The notes beneath the pieces are model-generated. The model was not told where the DNA came from and ran no database searches. It worked only from the letters and a program-made list of their open reading frames with translations. A stretch of 64,000 nucleotides of DNA from Xanthobacteraceae bacterium. GTDB lineage: Bacteria; Pseudomonadota; Alphaproteobacteria; Rhizobiales; Xanthobacteraceae. How positions within the stretch are numbered: the first letter of the stretch is position 1; each line of letters starts with the position of its first letter. This document shows, one piece after another, positions 17,534 to 26,528 of the stretch. The stretch is taken from the NCBI GenBank assembly GCA_023954195.1, contig JAMLIK010000001.1, forward strand, positions 1,414,628 through 1,478,627, given 5' to 3'. A program made the translations under genes and the position numbers.

Positions 17534-18337
17534 TCAGCTCAGCTCCAGGCGCTGCATCGCATCCAGCGTCCGGGAGCAGAATTCCTCCGGTTGTTCGCTT
17601 TGAGGAAAGTGTCCCACGCCCTCGAATAGAAGAAAGTCGGTCGGGGCTTTCATCAATGCAACCGCCTGGCGCGCGGGTTCCGGCGGAACGGACCAATCTT
17701 CGTCGCATTCGACCACCACTACCGGGCAGACAATCTTCGGGAGATCGTCGACCAGCCGATAGGCGGCAAAATTCTCCAGGTCGCCGAACGCCACTTCAGG
17801 AATGCAGCGGCGCGCCTCGGCGACAATTTCGGCGCCTCTCGCCGGATCGGTTCGTGCGCCAAGAAGCGTGCCGAAGTTCACGGAAAACCAGTCGTTCGGA
17901 TTCACGCGGGCAAGATCCTTCACCACGTTGCTATGGTATCCGGTGGTCTGCGCGGCGTTGTAGGCCGTGCCATCGACCAGCACCAAGCCACCGACAAAAT
18001 CGGGCGCCTGGGCCGCCGCCGAGGTGGCGACGCCGCCGCCCATCGAATGCCCCATGATGATGGGACGCGCGAGACCCAGGGCTTTGGCGAGTTCGATCAC
18101 GTGACGGGCGTTGTGCGCCGTGCTGTCAAGAACGCCGCGACCGCCGTGGAGACTCGACTTCCCATGACCCGGCAGATCGACAGCGATGACATCGTAGTGC
18201 CGCGCGAAGAACGGAATGACGTAACGCCACGACAAGGTGTCCTGCGATGCGCCGTGAACCATGACCAGGGCACGCCGCCCCGATTCGCCGGCGCGCTCGT
18301 AATAGGTCTGGATACCGTCAATGGAAACATAGGGCAT
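17534..18337 (-). CDS. alpha/beta hydrolase
   Basis: A 267-residue cytoplasmic hydrolase. Catalytic elements are visible: oxyanion HGAS near residue 28, nucleophile elbow GHSMGG with Ser98, acid in CDEDW (likely Asp214) and GVGHFP with His243. ATG at 18337 is preferred over a TTG 13 codons upstream, since it lies 4 bp after the previous gene and gives the usual family N-terminus (YVSIDGIQTYYE). It ends the IclR-headed operon. With an acyl-CoA synthetase and a Liv-type importer in the same transcript it may cleave an ester, lactone or C-C bond of the imported compound. Exact reaction unknown. Confidence 0.85.
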   Translation of the reverse strand: MPYVSIDGIQTYYERAGESGRRALVMVHGASQDTLSWRYVIPFFARHYDVIAVDLPGHGKSSLHGGRGVLDSTAHNARHVIELAKALGLARPIIMGHSMGGGVATSAAAQAPDFVGGLVLVDGTAYNAAQTTGYHSNVVKDLARVNPNDWFSVNFGTLLGARTDPARGAEIVAEARRCIPEVAFGDLENFAAYRLVDDLPKIVCPVVVVECDEDWSVPPEPARQAVALMKAPTDFLLFEGVGHFPQSEQPEEFCSRTLDAMQRLELS

Positions 18338-18341
18338 GGGA

Positions 18342-18722
18342 TCAGCGTGCCTTTCGAACGGTATTGAAGATTTCAAAAACGAGAAGCCAGTTCTGCACGC
18401 AATTGCGCGCGTCGCCGGAGATGACCATCTTGCCTTGCCGGACCAGCCGGTTGATGGGCATCCCCGCGATCAGTTCGCGCCATGCGGCGCCGCCGGCCTC
18501 GAAAGTAAAGCGCGCATCGGCGTTGCCGCTTCCGCCGGTCACGGCGGCGGAATCAACCCGGATCCAGCCGGTTTCAGCCGTATCCGTATCCTTCAAGCCG
18601 AACGTGAGATGAGCCATCGTGGCATGTGGCATGATGGCCGAATTCGACGGGGCTTGCGTCAATATATCAGACAACAAACCCGAAAGCGGGCCGCCGGTGG
18701 CGCTGATGCTCGTGCTCGTCAT
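18342..18722 (-). CDS. small SCP2-like / hypothetical protein
   Basis: A 126-residue protein with no signal peptide. The C-terminal half (ADARFTFEAGGAAWRELIAG, then RLVRQGKMVISGD) recalls sterol-carrier-protein-2-like domains, where such a sheet plus a helix binds lipids or acyl-CoA; the match is by eye only. It is packed between DUF169 (5-bp gap) and the hydrolase (4-bp gap), so it is surely translated with them. If SCP2-like, it could present a hydrophobic substrate to the neighbouring enzymes. Confidence 0.6.
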   Translation of the reverse strand: MTSTSISATGGPLSGLLSDILTQAPSNSAIMPHATMAHLTFGLKDTDTAETGWIRVDSAAVTGGSGNADARFTFEAGGAAWRELIAGMPINRLVRQGKMVISGDARNCVQNWLLVFEIFNTVRKAR

Positions 18723-18727
18723 GAACG

Positions 18728-19522
18728 CTATTCCTTTCGCTCACCGTAACTCACGGCCAATCCCTCCTGCGGATCGATCGACGATCCGTAAGGGAAGATC
18801 GGGTAACGCAGCCCGGCTTTCCGCAGTGCCTTCAATCCATCGATGCCTCGCTTCAGATCGGCGGGAGGCAAGGCCATCAGCATTTCATGATCCTGCACGC
18901 CGCCGAAGCGCCGCTCCGCGTAGCAGGGAATGGAGAGGCTCGGCTCGCGTGTCTTCAAGGCAAGTCCCCAGGAGTCGGCGCAAGCGCTCTCACCGGTCAC
19001 GCTGAAATCGAACCGCTTGTAATTACCATGCTGCAAGCCGTTGATGAACAGGATCATCTGGCCCGGCGAACCGTAGAACAGAACGACGTCGGGCGGATCG
19101 AGGCGCGCGCTGCGCAGCGGGGAGACGACCAACCCCTGGTAACGGCCCGGCGCGACCCTCGGCATCTGCTCCTGATGCGCCTTCGCTTGCTCGCGATCCT
19201 TGAACCAGACGCCGCCCATTTTTTCGCCGCTCAGATATTCGGGGCCGACGGGATTGAGTCCGGGCACGGCCCCGCAATTGGCCCTCGGCAACAGGTTGTC
19301 GGCGACGATACCCAACGTGAACCCCGCGATGCGGGATTGCGTAACCAACTGGCAAGTCCCAAAACGCTTTCCGGCGGTGGGCTTACGCAAGCCGGGAATC
19401 GCGTTCATCTCATCGATATTCTCAAACAGTTTCATGCCGACCGGAAGCGTCTGGATCCGCAACAGGTCGTTGAGATCTTCCGCTAGCGCCTTGATGTCTT
19501 GAGCCGACAGCTTCTCGCTCAT
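18728..19522 (-). CDS. DUF169 domain-containing protein
   Basis: A 264-residue protein matching the uncharacterised DUF169 family, e.g. LPVGMKLFENIDEMNAIPG near the N-terminus and PDVVLFYGSPGQMILFINGL in the middle. Several Cys residues lie in conserved-looking contexts (GTCQLV, RANCGAVPG, SACADSWG, SIPCYAERRFGG), which could bind metal or a cofactor, though no function is established. The start overlaps the stop of the acyl-CoA synthetase gene by 4 bp. Being locked into an import and CoA-activation operon makes a catabolic role likely, but the reaction is unknown. Confidence 0.85.
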   Translation of the reverse strand: MSEKLSAQDIKALAEDLNDLLRIQTLPVGMKLFENIDEMNAIPGLRKPTAGKRFGTCQLVTQSRIAGFTLGIVADNLLPRANCGAVPGLNPVGPEYLSGEKMGGVWFKDREQAKAHQEQMPRVAPGRYQGLVVSPLRSARLDPPDVVLFYGSPGQMILFINGLQHGNYKRFDFSVTGESACADSWGLALKTREPSLSIPCYAERRFGGVQDHEMLMALPPADLKRGIDGLKALRKAGLRYPIFPYGSSIDPQEGLAVSYGERKE

Positions 19523-21039
19523 TTAAGCATGTCCTTTAGCTTGAATTTCTGAATTTTTCCAGACGAGGATTTCGGCAGCGCTTCCACAAGGGTTATCTTC
19601 TTCGGAATTTTAAAGCCGGTCAGGCGGCCGCGACAAAACTGAAGCAGCGCCTCGACATCGATGCTGCGGCCCGGAACCGGCACCACGGCCGCGCGCAATT
19701 CCTCTCCCCAGTAATCGTGCGGCACGCCATAAGCGGCGGCTTCGGAAACGTCGGGATGTTCGAGAATGCCGATCTCGACCTCCAACGCGGAGACGTTCTC
19801 GCCGCCGGTCTTCACCATGTCCTTCGCACGGCCGACAAAGTAAGCAAATCCGTCGGTGTCGAAGCGGATCAGATCGCCGGTGCGCATCCAGCCGTCCGGC
19901 AGCAACGTGGCGCGCGTGGCCTCCTCGTCGTTCCAGTAGCCGGCGAAGATCGTCGGCCCCTTGATTTCGAGCGCGCCGGCCGCGCACGGATCGGTGAGAA
20001 CTCGGCCGTCCTCGTCCACAAGCCGATAGGAGAAGTGCGGCCAGCGATAGCCGACAGATCCGGGATGGCCGAGAATTTCTTCCGTCGTTCTATTCTTGAA
20101 AATCGTCACGCAGGCCTCAGTCAGACCAAAGCCCCAGCCGAACTCCGCGTTGGGAAACACCTTGCGGATCAATTCCTGCCGGTATTCCGCCAGGGGCGCG
20201 GCGGCGGTCTGCACATAGCGGACGTCGGGAAAGCGCAGATCTTCGAAGCCGGGGTGATCGGTCAGCGACACCCACATCGGCGACAGCAGGAAAAGATGGG
20301 TCGGCGTATAGGTGCGCAGGTGGGTGATGATCGCCTCGGATTCGAATCGCGACAGCATCGAGAGCTGTCCACCCGCGGCAAGAATGGGTCCATTGATGAC
20401 GCCAAAGCCGCCGATGTGAAATAGCGGTGCGGCAAGCACGGCCCGGCAATTCTTGTCGATCCCGAGTTCGATCTGGTAGTTGATCGAATTCCAGACTAGC
20501 CCCGCGTGTCGCAGCATCGCTCCCTTTGGCAGCGACGTCGTGCCGGACGTGTAAATAATCAATGCAACATCGTCGTCTTCCACCGAACCGGACTCGACGA
20601 CCTGCCGGCCGAAATCCGGAATACTCCCGGCGACCGGAACATCCTCGATCGCGATCCACCGCACATCTGCGCTGCAATCCGCCCTCACCGCCTCCGCGTT
20701 AGCGGCGTTGCGCGGATCGTAAAGCACGATCTTCGGCCCGCCGTGACCGATCATCCAGGCGATTTCGCGGGTCGATAGCCTGACATTGACGGGAACCAGG
20801 ATAAAGCCCGTTATCGCCGTCGCGTGGTAAAGCGCCAGATAGTCCGCTGAATTTTCCAGCAGCGCGAAAACCCGGTCGCCGCGCTGGATCCCGGCTTGTG
20901 CAAGACAGGCGGCATATTTGCGGACATATTCCGCAAAGGCCGGAAATGTGAATGTCCTCTCGCCGTCGACCACGGCAATGGCATCGGGTTGACGGAGAGC
21001 ATGATGGGTCAACGACTGATAGATATTCGGCACGTCCAC
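19519..21039 (-). CDS. AMP-binding acyl-CoA synthetase
   Basis: A 506-residue ANL-superfamily enzyme that activates a carboxylic acid to its CoA thioester via an acyl-AMP. Seen: P-loop YTSGTTSLPKG (163-173), the GWGFGLTEACVT motif, the hinge region GWMRTGDLIRFDTDGF, and the C-terminal catalytic Lys in PKSSSGKIQKF. Length is normal. It begins 5 bp after the LivF gene, tying CoA activation to import. The substrate may be an aromatic, cyclic or medium-chain acid; sequence alone cannot decide. Confidence 0.92.
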   Translation of the reverse strand: MDVPNIYQSLTHHALRQPDAIAVVDGERTFTFPAFAEYVRKYAACLAQAGIQRGDRVFALLENSADYLALYHATAITGFILVPVNVRLSTREIAWMIGHGGPKIVLYDPRNAANAEAVRADCSADVRWIAIEDVPVAGSIPDFGRQVVESGSVEDDDVALIIYTSGTTSLPKGAMLRHAGLVWNSINYQIELGIDKNCRAVLAAPLFHIGGFGVINGPILAAGGQLSMLSRFESEAIITHLRTYTPTHLFLLSPMWVSLTDHPGFEDLRFPDVRYVQTAAAPLAEYRQELIRKVFPNAEFGWGFGLTEACVTIFKNRTTEEILGHPGSVGYRWPHFSYRLVDEDGRVLTDPCAAGALEIKGPTIFAGYWNDEEATRATLLPDGWMRTGDLIRFDTDGFAYFVGRAKDMVKTGGENVSALEVEIGILEHPDVSEAAAYGVPHDYWGEELRAAVVPVPGRSIDVEALLQFCRGRLTGFKIPKKITLVEALPKSSSGKIQKFKLKDMLK

Positions 21040-21044
21040 GCCTT

Positions 21045-21752
21045 TCAGGTTCCGAGATACACATCCTGCAAGCGCTTGTCCGCAAGCATGTCCTTTGCCG
21101 GCCCGCTCATAATCATTCGCCCCGCTTCGAGAAGAAATGCGTCCGACGAGATCGAGAGCGCCAGCCGCGAATTCTGCTCCACGAGAACGATGGTGACGCC
21201 GGACCGCGCGACGCGCTCGATGGCATGGGCCATCTCGCCGACAACCTTTGGTGCGAGGCCGAGCGAGGGTTCATCGAGCAGCAGCAGGCTGGGGCGACTG
21301 AGCAGAGCGCGGCCGATGGCGCACATCTGTTGCTCGCCGCCCGACAGATTGCGCCCGAGGCTGGCGCGCCGCTCCTTGAGCCGTGGAAACAGATCATAGA
21401 CCGCCGTGATATCGGCGGCGACCCGGTCCCGGTCGGTTCGGCGGATCGCGCCGGTCATCAGGTTTTCAACGACCGTCAATTCCGGAAACAGCCGCCGTCC
21501 CTCGGGCGACAGCGCGATGCCGAGCGCGTGCCGCGCCTCCGGAGGCTTGTCGACCAACGCGACACCGTTTGCCGAGATTTGCCCGTCGCTGACATCCACA
21601 AGACCGGCAATGGCCTTCAGCAAGGTGGATTTACCCGCGCCGTTGGCGCCGATGATCGCGGTGATACAGCCTTCCCTTGCGGCGATCGAGACATCGTTCA
21701 GCGCCTCGACCGCGCCATAGCGAACAGACAGCCCGCTGATATCAAGACGCAT
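21045..21752 (-). CDS. branched-chain-amino-acid-type ABC transporter ATPase (LivF-like)
   Basis: A 235-residue ATPase with Walker A GANGAGKST, signature LSGGEQQMCAIGRALL and Walker B LLLDEPSLGLAP. ATG at 21752 is chosen: it overlaps the LivG stop by 11 bp and gives the normal N-terminus (LDISGLSVRYG); a further upstream ATG at 21836 would overlap LivG too far. It pairs with LivG as the motor of the importer in this operon. Confidence 0.93.
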   Translation of the reverse strand: MRLDISGLSVRYGAVEALNDVSIAAREGCITAIIGANGAGKSTLLKAIAGLVDVSDGQISANGVALVDKPPEARHALGIALSPEGRRLFPELTVVENLMTGAIRRTDRDRVAADITAVYDLFPRLKERRASLGRNLSGGEQQMCAIGRALLSRPSLLLLDEPSLGLAPKVVGEMAHAIERVARSGVTIVLVEQNSRLALSISSDAFLLEAGRMIMSGPAKDMLADKRLQDVYLGT

Positions 21753-22521
21753 GATCCGCTCCGAGATAGGCGGTGATGAAAGCCTCGTCGTTGCGCACGA
21801 CATCCGGCGGTCCGTCAGCGATGACCGCGCCGGCATTCAACGCGATGATCCGGTCGCAAAGCTTCATGACGAGGCGCAGGTCGTGTTCGACAAGAAGAAT
21901 GTCGATGCCGCGATCGTAACGAACCCGACGCAGCAATTCGGTCATTTCCGTTGTCTCGACCGGGTTGAGCCCCGCCGCCGGCTCATCGGCCAGCAACAGC
22001 CGCGGCTGCGTCGCCAGCGCCATGCCGACGCCGAGAATCTTCTGATGACCATAGGCCAGCGTCGCGGCATCCCGATCCGCCGCATGGCGGAGATCAAGAA
22101 AATCGAGCAGTTCTTCCGCTCTGTCACGCGCCGCCTTCTTGTGGTCCGCCAGCCTCCGACGCCGCAAAAGATCGACCGGCCTGCCGATGGCCTTCAGATA
22201 GCCGGCACGAACGATGTGCTCCCGCACGGTGACGTTCCGAAACACAGTCGCGGACTGAAAGCATCGCGCGATGCCGCGGCGCGCGATCGTCGACGCGCTC
22301 AGTCCGTTGATCGGCTGGCCTTCGAATTGAACGGTGCCGCTGTCCGGGACCAGCGAGCCCGCGAGCAGATTGAATACGGTGGTCTTGCCGGCGCCGTTTG
22401 GTCCGATCAAGCCGGTGATGTGGCCGGCCGCGAGATCGAAGGAAATGTTATTGACCGCGATGATGCCTCCGAACGATCGGAGGAGATCGCGAACCGAGAG
22501 CTGGCTGACCGCGCTAGTCAT
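21742..22521 (-). CDS. branched-chain-amino-acid-type ABC transporter ATPase (LivG-like)
   Basis: A 259-residue ATPase with Walker A GPNGAGKTT, the LivG-specific stretch RRGIARCFQSATVFRNVTV, and Walker B LLLADEPAAGLNP. In the signature position LSGG is replaced by LAYGHQKILGVG, as is usual for LivG proteins. It overlaps LivM by 4 bp (ATGA). It couples to the LivH/LivM channel. Confidence 0.93.
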   Translation of the reverse strand: MTSAVSQLSVRDLLRSFGGIIAVNNISFDLAAGHITGLIGPNGAGKTTVFNLLAGSLVPDSGTVQFEGQPINGLSASTIARRGIARCFQSATVFRNVTVREHIVRAGYLKAIGRPVDLLRRRRLADHKKAARDRAEELLDFLDLRHAADRDAATLAYGHQKILGVGMALATQPRLLLADEPAAGLNPVETTEMTELLRRVRYDRGIDILLVEHDLRLVMKLCDRIIALNAGAVIADGPPDVVRNDEAFITAYLGADHAS

Positions 22522-23459
22522 CGGTTACCCCTCCCGCCCAGGCGCGAGAGGATCAATCCCAGGAAGCCCTGGGGCAATCCGCGCATCAGTAACAACAGCG
22601 CGACGCCGTACAGAACGCGTTGATAGTGAACCCATTCGCGGAATATTTCGGGCAGCGGCGCCAGAAGCAACGCGCCGAGGAATGGCCCCATGAGAAACTG
22701 TGCGCCGCCGATCACATTCAGAATGAGCGCATTGACGGTGGTCCAGAAACCGAATGCTTCGGGCGAAATGAACGACAGATAATGCGCGTACAAGCTGCCG
22801 GAAAGCCCGGCGATGAATGCGCTCCCGCTGAAGATCAGGCAGCGATAGGCCAGCGCATTCACTCCGAGCGAGGATTGCAGGGCCTCATTGCGCTCAAGGC
22901 CCTCGACGACAACGCCGAGATCGCCCGCGAACGCGACGTGACAACACAGCAAAATGATGCTGAGCAGAATGGCCGTGAGGATCAGGAAGCTGGAAGGCGC
23001 GATCAATTGCAGCCCCAGGATCGACGCGGGCGGAATCGCGGAGATGCCGTTGTTGCCGCCGAACAGCGACGTCCACTCGACGAAGATCAGAACGATGACC
23101 TCACCGAAGGCGAATGTGAGGAGAACAAAATGGACGCCTTTCGTCCGCATCAACAGAGGCCCGACCACGCCGGCGATGAGCGCCGGAATCGCGCCGGCGA
23201 GGAAGAAGGCAAGCTCGAAAGGAACGCCGGCGTCCCGGGTCAGCAGCGCGGATGCATAAGCGCCGATACCCATGAAGCCGGCTTGGGCCAGTGAGAGCTG
23301 ACCGATCTTCAGCATCAGATAGACGCTGACGGCGAGAATGGCATGAATGCCGATCAGAATGGCCAGATGCGTATAGAAGATCTGGTTGATTAGCAGCGGG
23401 ATCAACAGATAACCGATGAGGGTCGCGACACTGAAAACGAATGACCACCGCCGTATCAT
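22518..23459 (-). CDS. branched-chain-amino-acid-type ABC transporter permease (LivM-like)
   Basis: A 313-residue inner-membrane protein with about ten hydrophobic segments and the LivM motif SLAQAGFMGIGAYASALL. ATG at 23459 overlaps the LivH stop (ATGA) and is preferred over an open 30-codon extension with no membrane character. Half of the channel, with LivH. Confidence 0.92.
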   Translation of the reverse strand: MIRRWSFVFSVATLIGYLLIPLLINQIFYTHLAILIGIHAILAVSVYLMLKIGQLSLAQAGFMGIGAYASALLTRDAGVPFELAFFLAGAIPALIAGVVGPLLMRTKGVHFVLLTFAFGEVIVLIFVEWTSLFGGNNGISAIPPASILGLQLIAPSSFLILTAILLSIILLCCHVAFAGDLGVVVEGLERNEALQSSLGVNALAYRCLIFSGSAFIAGLSGSLYAHYLSFISPEAFGFWTTVNALILNVIGGAQFLMGPFLGALLLAPLPEIFREWVHYQRVLYGVALLLLMRGLPQGFLGLILSRLGGRGNR

Positions 23460-24304
23460 GCGCGCCCCCAAAGGCCGGATGGTTTGACAATCAGGATGAT
23501 GACGACGAGCACGAAAGACACGAGCGTCGCCATGGTGGCGCTGAACCATACCGAGATGACGGCATCGGTCGTGCCGAGAATGACCGCCGCGATCATGGCG
23601 CCCGGCAGGCTCCCCAGTCCGCCGAGCACGACGACAATGAAGGCCTTGAGCAGGGCTGCCTCACCCATGAAAGGGTTGACGGCGTAGAGCGGCACGGTGA
23701 GAGCGCCTGCGAGTCCCGCGAGGACGCAGCCGATGCCGAAGGCGAGCGGCAGGATCACGGAGGGCGCCATGCCGTAGGCCCGCGCGATTTCCGTGTCTTG
23801 CGCGACGGCGCGCAGCGCCAGACCCAGGCGGGTGTGATGCACCAGAAAATGGAAAGCGATGACGACGAGAAAGGACGAGCCCGCGACGAAGATCTGATCG
23901 TTCGGAAGATAGATCGATCCGAAGTGCAGCACGCCCGAGATCGGGCGCGGCACGCTCAATTGATCCACGGTGAAGACGATCATCACCGCGCCTTGCAGGA
24001 TGATCGCCAGCGCCAGCGATGTAATCATCGCACCGAGTTCGTCGCCGAGAAACGGGCGGAAAATCAGCCGTTCGGCGACGACCCCGCACAGTCCCGCGAA
24101 CAGCCCGGCCAGCGGGATCGCAACAAAGTAGTTGAGCCCGCATGGAACCGTGAGCACGTAAACGGCATACGCGCCGAGCATGACGAATTCGCCGTGTGCG
24201 AAGTTCACGATGCGCATCAGGCCGAATATCAGGGTGAAGCCGAGCGCCAACAGCATCATGTAGGCGCTCGACGTCGCGGCGATCACCAGGGTCTGAACGA
24301 GCAT
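23456..24304 (-). CDS. branched-chain-amino-acid-type ABC transporter permease (LivH-like)
   Basis: A 282-residue inner-membrane permease with the family motif RIVNFAHGEFVMLGAYAVY and VLGGLGSLPGAMIAAVILG near the C-terminus. It follows the binding-protein gene after 118 bp that contain two hairpins. Translationally coupled to LivM. Confidence 0.92.
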   Translation of the reverse strand: MLVQTLVIAATSSAYMMLLALGFTLIFGLMRIVNFAHGEFVMLGAYAVYVLTVPCGLNYFVAIPLAGLFAGLCGVVAERLIFRPFLGDELGAMITSLALAIILQGAVMIVFTVDQLSVPRPISGVLHFGSIYLPNDQIFVAGSSFLVVIAFHFLVHHTRLGLALRAVAQDTEIARAYGMAPSVILPLAFGIGCVLAGLAGALTVPLYAVNPFMGEAALLKAFIVVVLGGLGSLPGAMIAAVILGTTDAVISVWFSATMATLVSFVLVVIILIVKPSGLWGRA

Positions 24305-24350
24305 TGGATGTTTCCGACATCTAGCAATCGACGGAGGAACGCAGGCCAGC

Positions 24351-24412
24351 GGGCGCCTGACTCAACGGGAGATGAATCAGGCGCCCTGATCCCTCATCCG
24401 GCGGCGAGGGAT
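24351..24412 (-). terminator. two tandem hairpins between livK-like and livH-like genes
   Basis: First on the transcript: ATCCCTC (24389-24395) pairing with GAGGGAT (24406-24412). Second: GGGCGCCTGA (24351-24360) pairing perfectly with TCAGGCGCCC (24377-24386) over a 16-nt loop. No long T-run follows. Position directly after the binding-protein gene suggests partial termination or mRNA protection to raise binding protein over permeases. Confidence 0.6.
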
Positions 24413-24422
24413 GCGACAGGCG

Positions 24423-25577
24423 TTACTTCTTGGGTTCGAGCTTCTGGATCACGGTGCCCTTGCCGTCCTTGATCTCGACGAGGAATGACGGGGTGTAAAG
24501 CTGACGATTGACACCGTAGGTCTCCTTTCCACCCCAGAAGGATTTGCCGATCAGCGTATCGAACGGAGACGCCTTTTCGATCGCGTCGCGCACCACGGTG
24601 GTGTCGGTCACGGTGCCGGTTTTGGCGATCGCCTCCAGCAGGAACTTGGTGGCGTCGTAGAAGAAGAAGGTGAAGTCGCCCATGCGGTTCTTGTGGATCT
24701 TGGCATATTGGGCTTCGAGCCACTCCCATTCCTTGCTGTTCGGGTCGGCGCCGAGATAGCCGAGGAATCCTTCGGTATTCTCCTTGCCCGCGGCATCGAC
24801 GATTTCGGCGACGTTCACGCCGCCAAATTTCGTGAACTGCCCCTTATAGCCGAGTTCGCGCGCCTGACGGATGATCGGTCCAGCGATCGACGGAGGCGTG
24901 GTATCGAGTTCGATGTTGTCCGGATTGGAGGCCAGAAGCTTGGTCAAAATGGCGCGGAAGTCGGTCTGCTTGCGTTCGAACAACTCCTTGGCGACGACAT
25001 CGAAGCCATTGGCCTTGTAGGCCGCGTCCTGGACGCTTTGACTATCCCAACCGGTTTCGTCGTTCGGCGCGAGGAGCGCGACGCGCTTCAGCGCAGGCCG
25101 GTTTTGTTTGAGCCATGCCACGAATGGCGGCACGAATTCACGCGAGGTCGGCAGCACGCGGAAGACGTATTGGGTGTTCTCAAGCGCCTTCACCGTATAG
25201 GTATTCGAGAGCATCAGCGTCTGCGAGCGCTCGGTGATCGGCTTCGCCGCGAGCAGGGACGCCGCGCCGAGCGGACCGATGATGAAGCGGACGCCGTCCT
25301 GATGCATCAGGCGGTTGACGGCGGTGACCGTTTCCGCGGCTTTGTACTGATCGTCATAGGTGATGACGTCGACCTGATAGGTCTTGTCGCCGACCTTGAG
25401 GCCGCCTTTCTCGTTGACCTGGTTGGCGGCTATGCGCGCGCCGGCGTCGAGCGCCATTCCCCATGCGGCGCCGGGGCCGGTCTGCGGCGCGACGACGCCG
25501 ATCTTGAGCGTTTCCGCGTTCAATGGTGTCGCAAGCGCGAGCGTCACCGCGAGGATGGATGGAAGCGAGAATTTCAT
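24423..25577 (-). CDS. ABC transporter substrate-binding protein (LivK-like)
   Basis: A 384-residue periplasmic binding protein of the Peripla_BP_6 family. A Sec signal peptide spans residues 1-21 (likely cleavage LNA-E), followed by LKIGVVAPQTGPGAAWG, the typical start of mature LivK-like binders. The ATG overlaps the stop of the IclR gene by one base (TAATG), an unusual coupling of a regulator with its importer. Such binders serve amino acids but also many aromatic and carboxylic acids; the acyl-CoA synthetase downstream favours an acid. Confidence 0.92.
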   Translation of the reverse strand: MKFSLPSILAVTLALATPLNAETLKIGVVAPQTGPGAAWGMALDAGARIAANQVNEKGGLKVGDKTYQVDVITYDDQYKAAETVTAVNRLMHQDGVRFIIGPLGAASLLAAKPITERSQTLMLSNTYTVKALENTQYVFRVLPTSREFVPPFVAWLKQNRPALKRVALLAPNDETGWDSQSVQDAAYKANGFDVVAKELFERKQTDFRAILTKLLASNPDNIELDTTPPSIAGPIIRQARELGYKGQFTKFGGVNVAEIVDAAGKENTEGFLGYLGADPNSKEWEWLEAQYAKIHKNRMGDFTFFFYDATKFLLEAIAKTGTVTDTTVVRDAIEKASPFDTLIGKSFWGGKETYGVNRQLYTPSFLVEIKDGKGTVIQKLEPKK

Positions 25578-26488
25578 TAGGCGATTCCTTTTTGACGTAA
25601 GGGACGAGATCCGACGTGAGTTTTCCGGGCAGTAGGTGAAGGGTCGTGTCGTGTTTGTTGGGCCGGCTCCTCGACGGGCGCTGTCGCGGACGTCTGATAG
25701 AGCGCGGCGCCGGATCGGGTCGCCAGGGCGTGGAGTTCACGGCCCAGCTTGGTGATTTCATTCCCCACCAACTGTCCCTGGAACGCATGCACGCCCACGA
25801 CCAGCCGCGCCCGGCCGCTCCGATCGCACACGGCCGCGGCGACCGACGTCACGCCACGGATCAAATGGCCGATGTCGACCGCATAACCTCGCGCGCGGGC
25901 GCGCTTCGCCTCCGCGAGATAAGCCTCGGGCGTGGGCGGCACCGCCCAGCGAATTCGCGCCATGGCGTCGATGATTTCGTCATCCGGCGCCTGATGCGCC
26001 GCCGCGACGACGAGACCGGTCGCGCCGGCATAGAGCGGCAATCGGGTCGCGATGCGGAATTCGATACGGATGTAGCTGTCAGGCGCGATGCGTCCCAGCA
26101 GCAGCAACCGACCGTTATTGAGAACAAGCCAGATGCTGGCGGTGGTCTCGAACCGGGTGGCGATCTGGTAAAGATCCGGCTCGATCAACTCGAATTCGGA
26201 GCGGTTGAGCAGCGGCCGCGAGAGTTCAAGCAATCCAATCCCGAGCCGGTAAACCTTGGTGTCACGGGAGAACGAAACGATCCGCTGATTCACCAGTGTA
26301 CGAATGATGTTCAGCGTGGTCGACCGGCTGACGCCGGCCGCTTTCGCGATGACCGAAAGTGTCGCGCCTTTGTGCTGCGCGCCGATCGCCCGCAGAATCG
26401 CGAGCGCCTGAATAACCGCCGCAACGTCGCGACCGACATCCATGAGATGCTCGGTATTGTCAAAAGCCGACGTTGCGTCCTCCGGCAT
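25577..26488 (-). CDS. IclR family transcriptional regulator
   Basis: A 303-residue regulator with an N-terminal winged helix (HKGATLSVIAKAAGVSRSTT, then RTLVNQRIVSFSRD) and the IclR effector domain (RIEFRIATRLPLYAGATGLV; RAGYAVD-like RARGYAVDIGHLIRGVTSVA). It heads the operon and is translationally coupled to the binding-protein gene. An inverted repeat 27 bp upstream of its ATG is a candidate autoregulatory site. It likely senses the imported compound or an intermediate. Confidence 0.92.
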   Translation of the reverse strand: MPEDATSAFDNTEHLMDVGRDVAAVIQALAILRAIGAQHKGATLSVIAKAAGVSRSTTLNIIRTLVNQRIVSFSRDTKVYRLGIGLLELSRPLLNRSEFELIEPDLYQIATRFETTASIWLVLNNGRLLLLGRIAPDSYIRIEFRIATRLPLYAGATGLVVAAAHQAPDDEIIDAMARIRWAVPPTPEAYLAEAKRARARGYAVDIGHLIRGVTSVAAAVCDRSGRARLVVGVHAFQGQLVGNEITKLGRELHALATRSGAALYQTSATAPVEEPAQQTRHDPSPTARKTHVGSRPLRQKGIA

Positions 26489-26514
26489 GGTTTCTCTCCC
26501 TCACGGAACCATAT

Positions 26515-26528
26515 TTCACAATAGTGAA
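26515..26528. promoter_or_regulatory. possible IclR operator
   Basis: TTCAC-AATA-GTGAA, a 5-bp-arm inverted repeat in an AT-rich patch (26510-26555) that stands out in GC-rich DNA, just upstream of the IclR start. AT-richness also suits a promoter. Assignment rests on position and symmetry only. Confidence 0.4.
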
